Part shown: positions 5,895-5,907 of the stretch, piece after piece
Layout: each line of letters begins with the position of its first letter
How positions within the stretch are numbered: the stretch's first letter is position 1
Assembly: GCA_017476085.1 (NCBI GenBank)
Contig: JAFVEJ010000261.1
Location: 1-5,907, forward strand
Direction: 5' to 3'
Source of the DNA: Alphaproteobacteria bacterium
GTDB lineage: Bacteria > Pseudomonadota > Alphaproteobacteria > RF32 > CAG-977
DNA length: 5,907 nt
Position numbers and translations under genes: made by a program
Notes under the pieces: model-generated
Seen by the model: only the letters and a program-made list of their open reading frames with translations
Told to the model about the DNA's origin: nothing
Database searches by the model: none

Positions 5895-5907
5895 GATACA
5901 ACTAAGG

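Noticed and set aside
1..5907. CRISPR array, tRNA, rRNA, insertion sequence or attachment site
   Set aside because: No regularly spaced direct repeats, cloverleaf with a CCA-type end, transposase-like frame or flanking long inverted repeats were found on reading both strands.

Overview
The window reads as chromosomal DNA from a Gram-negative bacterium, most likely a proteobacterium. The support is an E. coli-type PotB/PotC permease pair, a lipoprotein with a Lol-compatible lipobox, and a DUF47-pit gene pair of the kind known from Sinorhizobium. An alphaproteobacterium of moderate to low GC is my best guess, but nothing here fixes the taxon (no rRNA or tRNA).

Layout. Positions 1-1145 (+) hold the end of a polyamine ABC importer operon: the 3' part of potB overlaps potC by 7 bases, and a short intrinsic terminator follows. 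Positions 1146-1472 are a gene-free gap between converging genes. Positions 1473-2408 (-) encode an outer-membrane-type lipoprotein with a PEGA-like N-terminal part and an LPP20-like C-terminal part. Positions 2409-2782 form a 374-base divergent intergenic region that is rich in structure: three intrinsic-terminator hairpins, two further stable stem-loops and a plausible promoter. Positions 2783-4988 (+) are a two-gene phosphate uptake operon: a DUF47 (PhoU-like) Pit accessory protein, then a Pit low-affinity phosphate transporter with an unusual soluble tail of about 160 residues. A strong bidirectional terminator at 4987-5017 separates pit from a convergent DUF3800 protein at 5029-5883 (-), whose start is best placed at a TTG with a very good ribosome binding site.

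How the genes work together. PotB and PotC form the membrane channel of a spermidine/putrescine importer; the ATPase and the binding protein are not visible. The DUF47 protein and Pit form a phosphate transporter with its regulator. The lipoprotein and the DUF3800 protein are single genes with no obvious functional link to their neighbours.

The protein-coding content is largely ordinary. The most interesting part is the intergenic block at 2555-2766. It could hold an undescribed small RNA or a regulatory leader of the phosphate operon. That is inferred from hand-found base pairing only.
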